Source: Lachnospiraceae bacterium (GTDB lineage: Bacteria; Bacillota; Clostridia; Lachnospirales; Lachnospiraceae). Taken from it: a DNA stretch of 64,000 bases. The stretch lies in the NCBI GenBank assembly GCA_017442865.1, contig JAFRXK010000074.1, positions 62,001 through 126,000 on the forward strand. The letters are read 5' to 3'. The position numbers and the translations under genes are program-made. How positions within the stretch are numbered: position 1 is the first letter of the stretch; each line of letters begins with the position of its first letter. Under the pieces are notes generated by a model. It did no database searches. It saw nothing but the letters and a program-made list of their open reading frames with translations, and had not been told where the DNA came from. Positions 62,373-64,000 of the stretch are shown here, one piece after another.

Positions 62373-64000
62373 TTATTTAACCGAGCCCTGCATATTTGAA
62401 CGCTTGCGAAGCTTCGGGTCAAGAATCTTCTTTCTGATACGCAGATTCTTAGGCGTAATCTCTAAAAGCTCGTCAGTATCAATAAATTCAAGACTCCGCT
62501 CAAGGCTTAATATCTTAGGCGGAGTAAGCTTTAATGCGTCATCCGAGCCTGAGGCTCTTGTATTGGTAAGATGCTTGCTCTTGCAGACATTTATCTCAAT
62601 GTCCTCAGTCTTCGCGTTCTGACCTACAACCATACCGCAGTATACCTTCTCGCCCGGTCCTACAAACAAATCGCCTCTTTCCTGCGCATTGAAAAGACCG
62701 TAGGTAATGCTTTCGCCGGACTCAAAGGCTATAAGTGAGCCCTGCTTTCTGTACTGGATATCTCCCTTATAAGGTCCATAGCCGTCAAACACCTGATTCA
62801 TAACGCCATTGCCCTTTGTATCGGTAAGGAAGGTGCCTCTGTAGCCGATAAGTCCTCTTGAAGGGATTGAAAACTCAAGTCTTGTATAACCGCCGTTTGC
62901 GGTTCCCATGCCCTGCAGCTCGCCCTTTCTAAGGCTAAGCTCCTGAATAACCGTACCTGAAAACTCCTCAGGCACATCCACATATACAAGCTCCATCGGC
63001 TCAAGCTTATTGCCGCGCTCGTCCTTCTTGTAAATAACCTCTGCCTTGCTTACCGCAAACTCATAACCCTCACGTCTCATATTCTCAATAAGCACCGAAA
63101 GGTGAAGCTCGCCTCTTCCCGACACCTTGAAGCAGTCTGCATTTTCAGTTTCTTCAACACGAAGACTTACGTCGGTATTGAGCTCCCTGAACAGTCTGTC
63201 GCGAAGATGTCTTGACGTAACAAACTTACCCTCTGTTCCGGCAAGCGGACTGTCATTTACCATAAAGTTCATGGAAATGGTCGGCTCTGAAATCTTCTGG
63301 AATGGAATCGGCTGCGGATTTTCAGGTGAACATAATGTATCACCGATATGAATATCCGCAATACCCGAAATGGCAACAATTGAACCGATACCGGCCTCCT
63401 TTATGTCAACCTTCTCAAGCCCCTCAAATTCATAAAGCTTACTTATCTTTACTATCTTTTTCTTGTCAGGCTCATGCGCATTTACCAGCGCAACCTCCTG
63501 ATTGACCCTTACCACACCATTATCAACCTTGCCAACGCCGATACGTCCTACGTATTCGTTGTAATCAATTGTGCTTATAAGTATCTGCGTATCAGCCTCA
63601 GGGTCTCCCTCCGGCGCCGGAATATGATTTACGATTGTCTCAAAAAGAGGCTCCATATTCTTTGGCTCATCAGCTAAATTCTTCATTGCATAACCGCTCT
63701 TTGCAGATGCAAATACAAACGGACAGTCTAACTGCTCGTCCGAAGCGTCAAGGTCAAGCAAAAGCTCAAGCACCTCGTCGATAACCTCCTCAGGTCTTGC
63801 CTCCGGCCTGTCAATCTTATTTATACAAACTATTACTGCCAGATTAAGCTCCAAAGCCTTCTGAAGCACGAACTTTGTCTGCGGCATCGCGCCCTCAAAC
63901 GCATCTACCACAAGTATAACTCCGTTTACCATCTTAAGCACACGCTCAACCTCACCGCCGAAGTCCGCATGTCCCGGAGTGTCAATAATATTTATCTTGA
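62373..64000 (-). CDS. typA: ribosome-associated GTPase TypA/BipA (5' end outside window)
   Basis: The frame runs off the right edge: 63942-64000 still reads [14 protein letters not shown], so the N-terminal G1 region is missing and about 540 residues are visible. G3 (DTPGHADF) and G4 (NKIDRPEA) identify a translational GTPase. The rest follows TypA: domain II ([20 protein letters not shown]), [20 protein letters not shown], then [20 protein letters not shown] and the basic C-terminal TypA domain ending [12 protein letters not shown]. TypA/BipA helps ribosome assembly under stress. The C-terminus is complete and followed by a strong terminator. Confidence 0.96.
   Translation of the reverse strand, partial: KINIIDTPGHADFGGEVERVLKMVNGVILVVDAFEGAMPQTKFVLQKALELNLAVIVCINKIDRPEARPEEVIDEVLELLLDLDASDEQLDCPFVFASAKSGYAMKNLADEPKNMEPLFETIVNHIPAPEGDPEADTQILISTIDYNEYVGRIGVGKVDNGVVRVNQEVALVNAHEPDKKKIVKISKLYEFEGLEKVDIKEAGIGSIVAISGIADIHIGDTLCSPENPQPIPFQKISEPTISMNFMVNDSPLAGTEGKFVTSRHLRDRLFRELNTDVSLRVEETENADCFKVSGRGELHLSVLIENMRREGYEFAVSKAEVIYKKDERGNKLEPMELVYVDVPEEFSGTVIQELSLRKGELQGMGTANGGYTRLEFSIPSRGLIGYRGTFLTDTKGNGVMNQVFDGYGPYKGDIQYRKQGSLIAFESGESITYGLFNAQERGDLFVGPGEKVYCGMVVGQNAKTEDIEINVCKSKHLTNTRASGSDDALKLTPPKILSLERSLEFIDTDELLEITPKNLRIRKKILDPKLRKRSNMQGSVK

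Overview
The window reads as a chromosome segment of an anaerobic gut or rumen Firmicute, most likely family Lachnospiraceae. The grounds are strong GGAGG ribosome binding sites, moderately low GC with AT-rich intergenic DNA, a DUF1836 protein, a YerC/TrpR-type regulator, single-gene PTS permeases and large modular secreted glycan-active proteins. The genus cannot be fixed from sequence alone. Almost all genes lie on the minus strand.

Positions 1-11,510 are accessory. They hold a C-terminal scrap of a type I restriction subunit (HsdR), an orphan AbiEi-type antitoxin with a clear palindromic operator, two GNAT acetyltransferases, a regulator fusing HTH to a desulfoferrodoxin-like domain, a methyltransferase, a HAD hydrolase, a cyclase-family hydrolase and a DUF218 lipoprotein. 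A complete AbiEi/AbiEii toxin-antitoxin pair follows, trailed by the first 48 codons of a cytosine-5 DNA methyltransferase. Next comes a mobilisation-protein C-terminus abutting a 5'-truncated coiled-coil membrane gene. Together they look like a worn defence and mobile-element island.

Positions 11,550-27,750 are core: guaA, uvrA, uvrB (with a LexA-like box), pcrA, a PspA plus SPFH membrane-stress pair, DUF1836 and a YerC/TrpR-like regulator. PcrA carries a 126-residue Gly/Ser/Tyr-rich low-complexity segment before its C-terminal domain.

Positions 28,100-41,000 contain a 1353-residue GH16 beta-glucanase anchored to the surface, a metY overlapping a zinc-dependent phospholipase C-like gene, larC-larB (nickel-pincer cofactor synthesis) with an uncharacterised partner gene, and zinc-ribbon membrane proteins. 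Positions 41,100-47,800 are dominated by a 1449-residue secreted protein made of about 28 Cys-rich repeats, plus a secreted protein with an L,D-transpeptidase-like HG...SxGC signature.

Positions 49,000-64,000 hold a PTS EIICBA permease, cysK, a second metY, two very large modular exoproteins (a GH49/GH28-like beta-helix enzyme with a starch-binding-type module, and a basic-secretory-protein peptidase with discoidin domains), and typA/bipA running off the right edge. The second metY is preceded by a promoter and a 23-codon reading frame ending Met-Cys-Cys-Cys-Cys-Met. I read this as a cysteine-sensing leader peptide, and it is the strongest candidate here for an undescribed regulatory system. 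The two exoprotein genes share an N-terminal layout and carry an AAACGTTT-core (CcpA/LacI-type) site at nearly the same distance upstream of their promoters. A further recurring theme is short tandem duplications of about 39-62 bp, several of which include the last codons of a gene.
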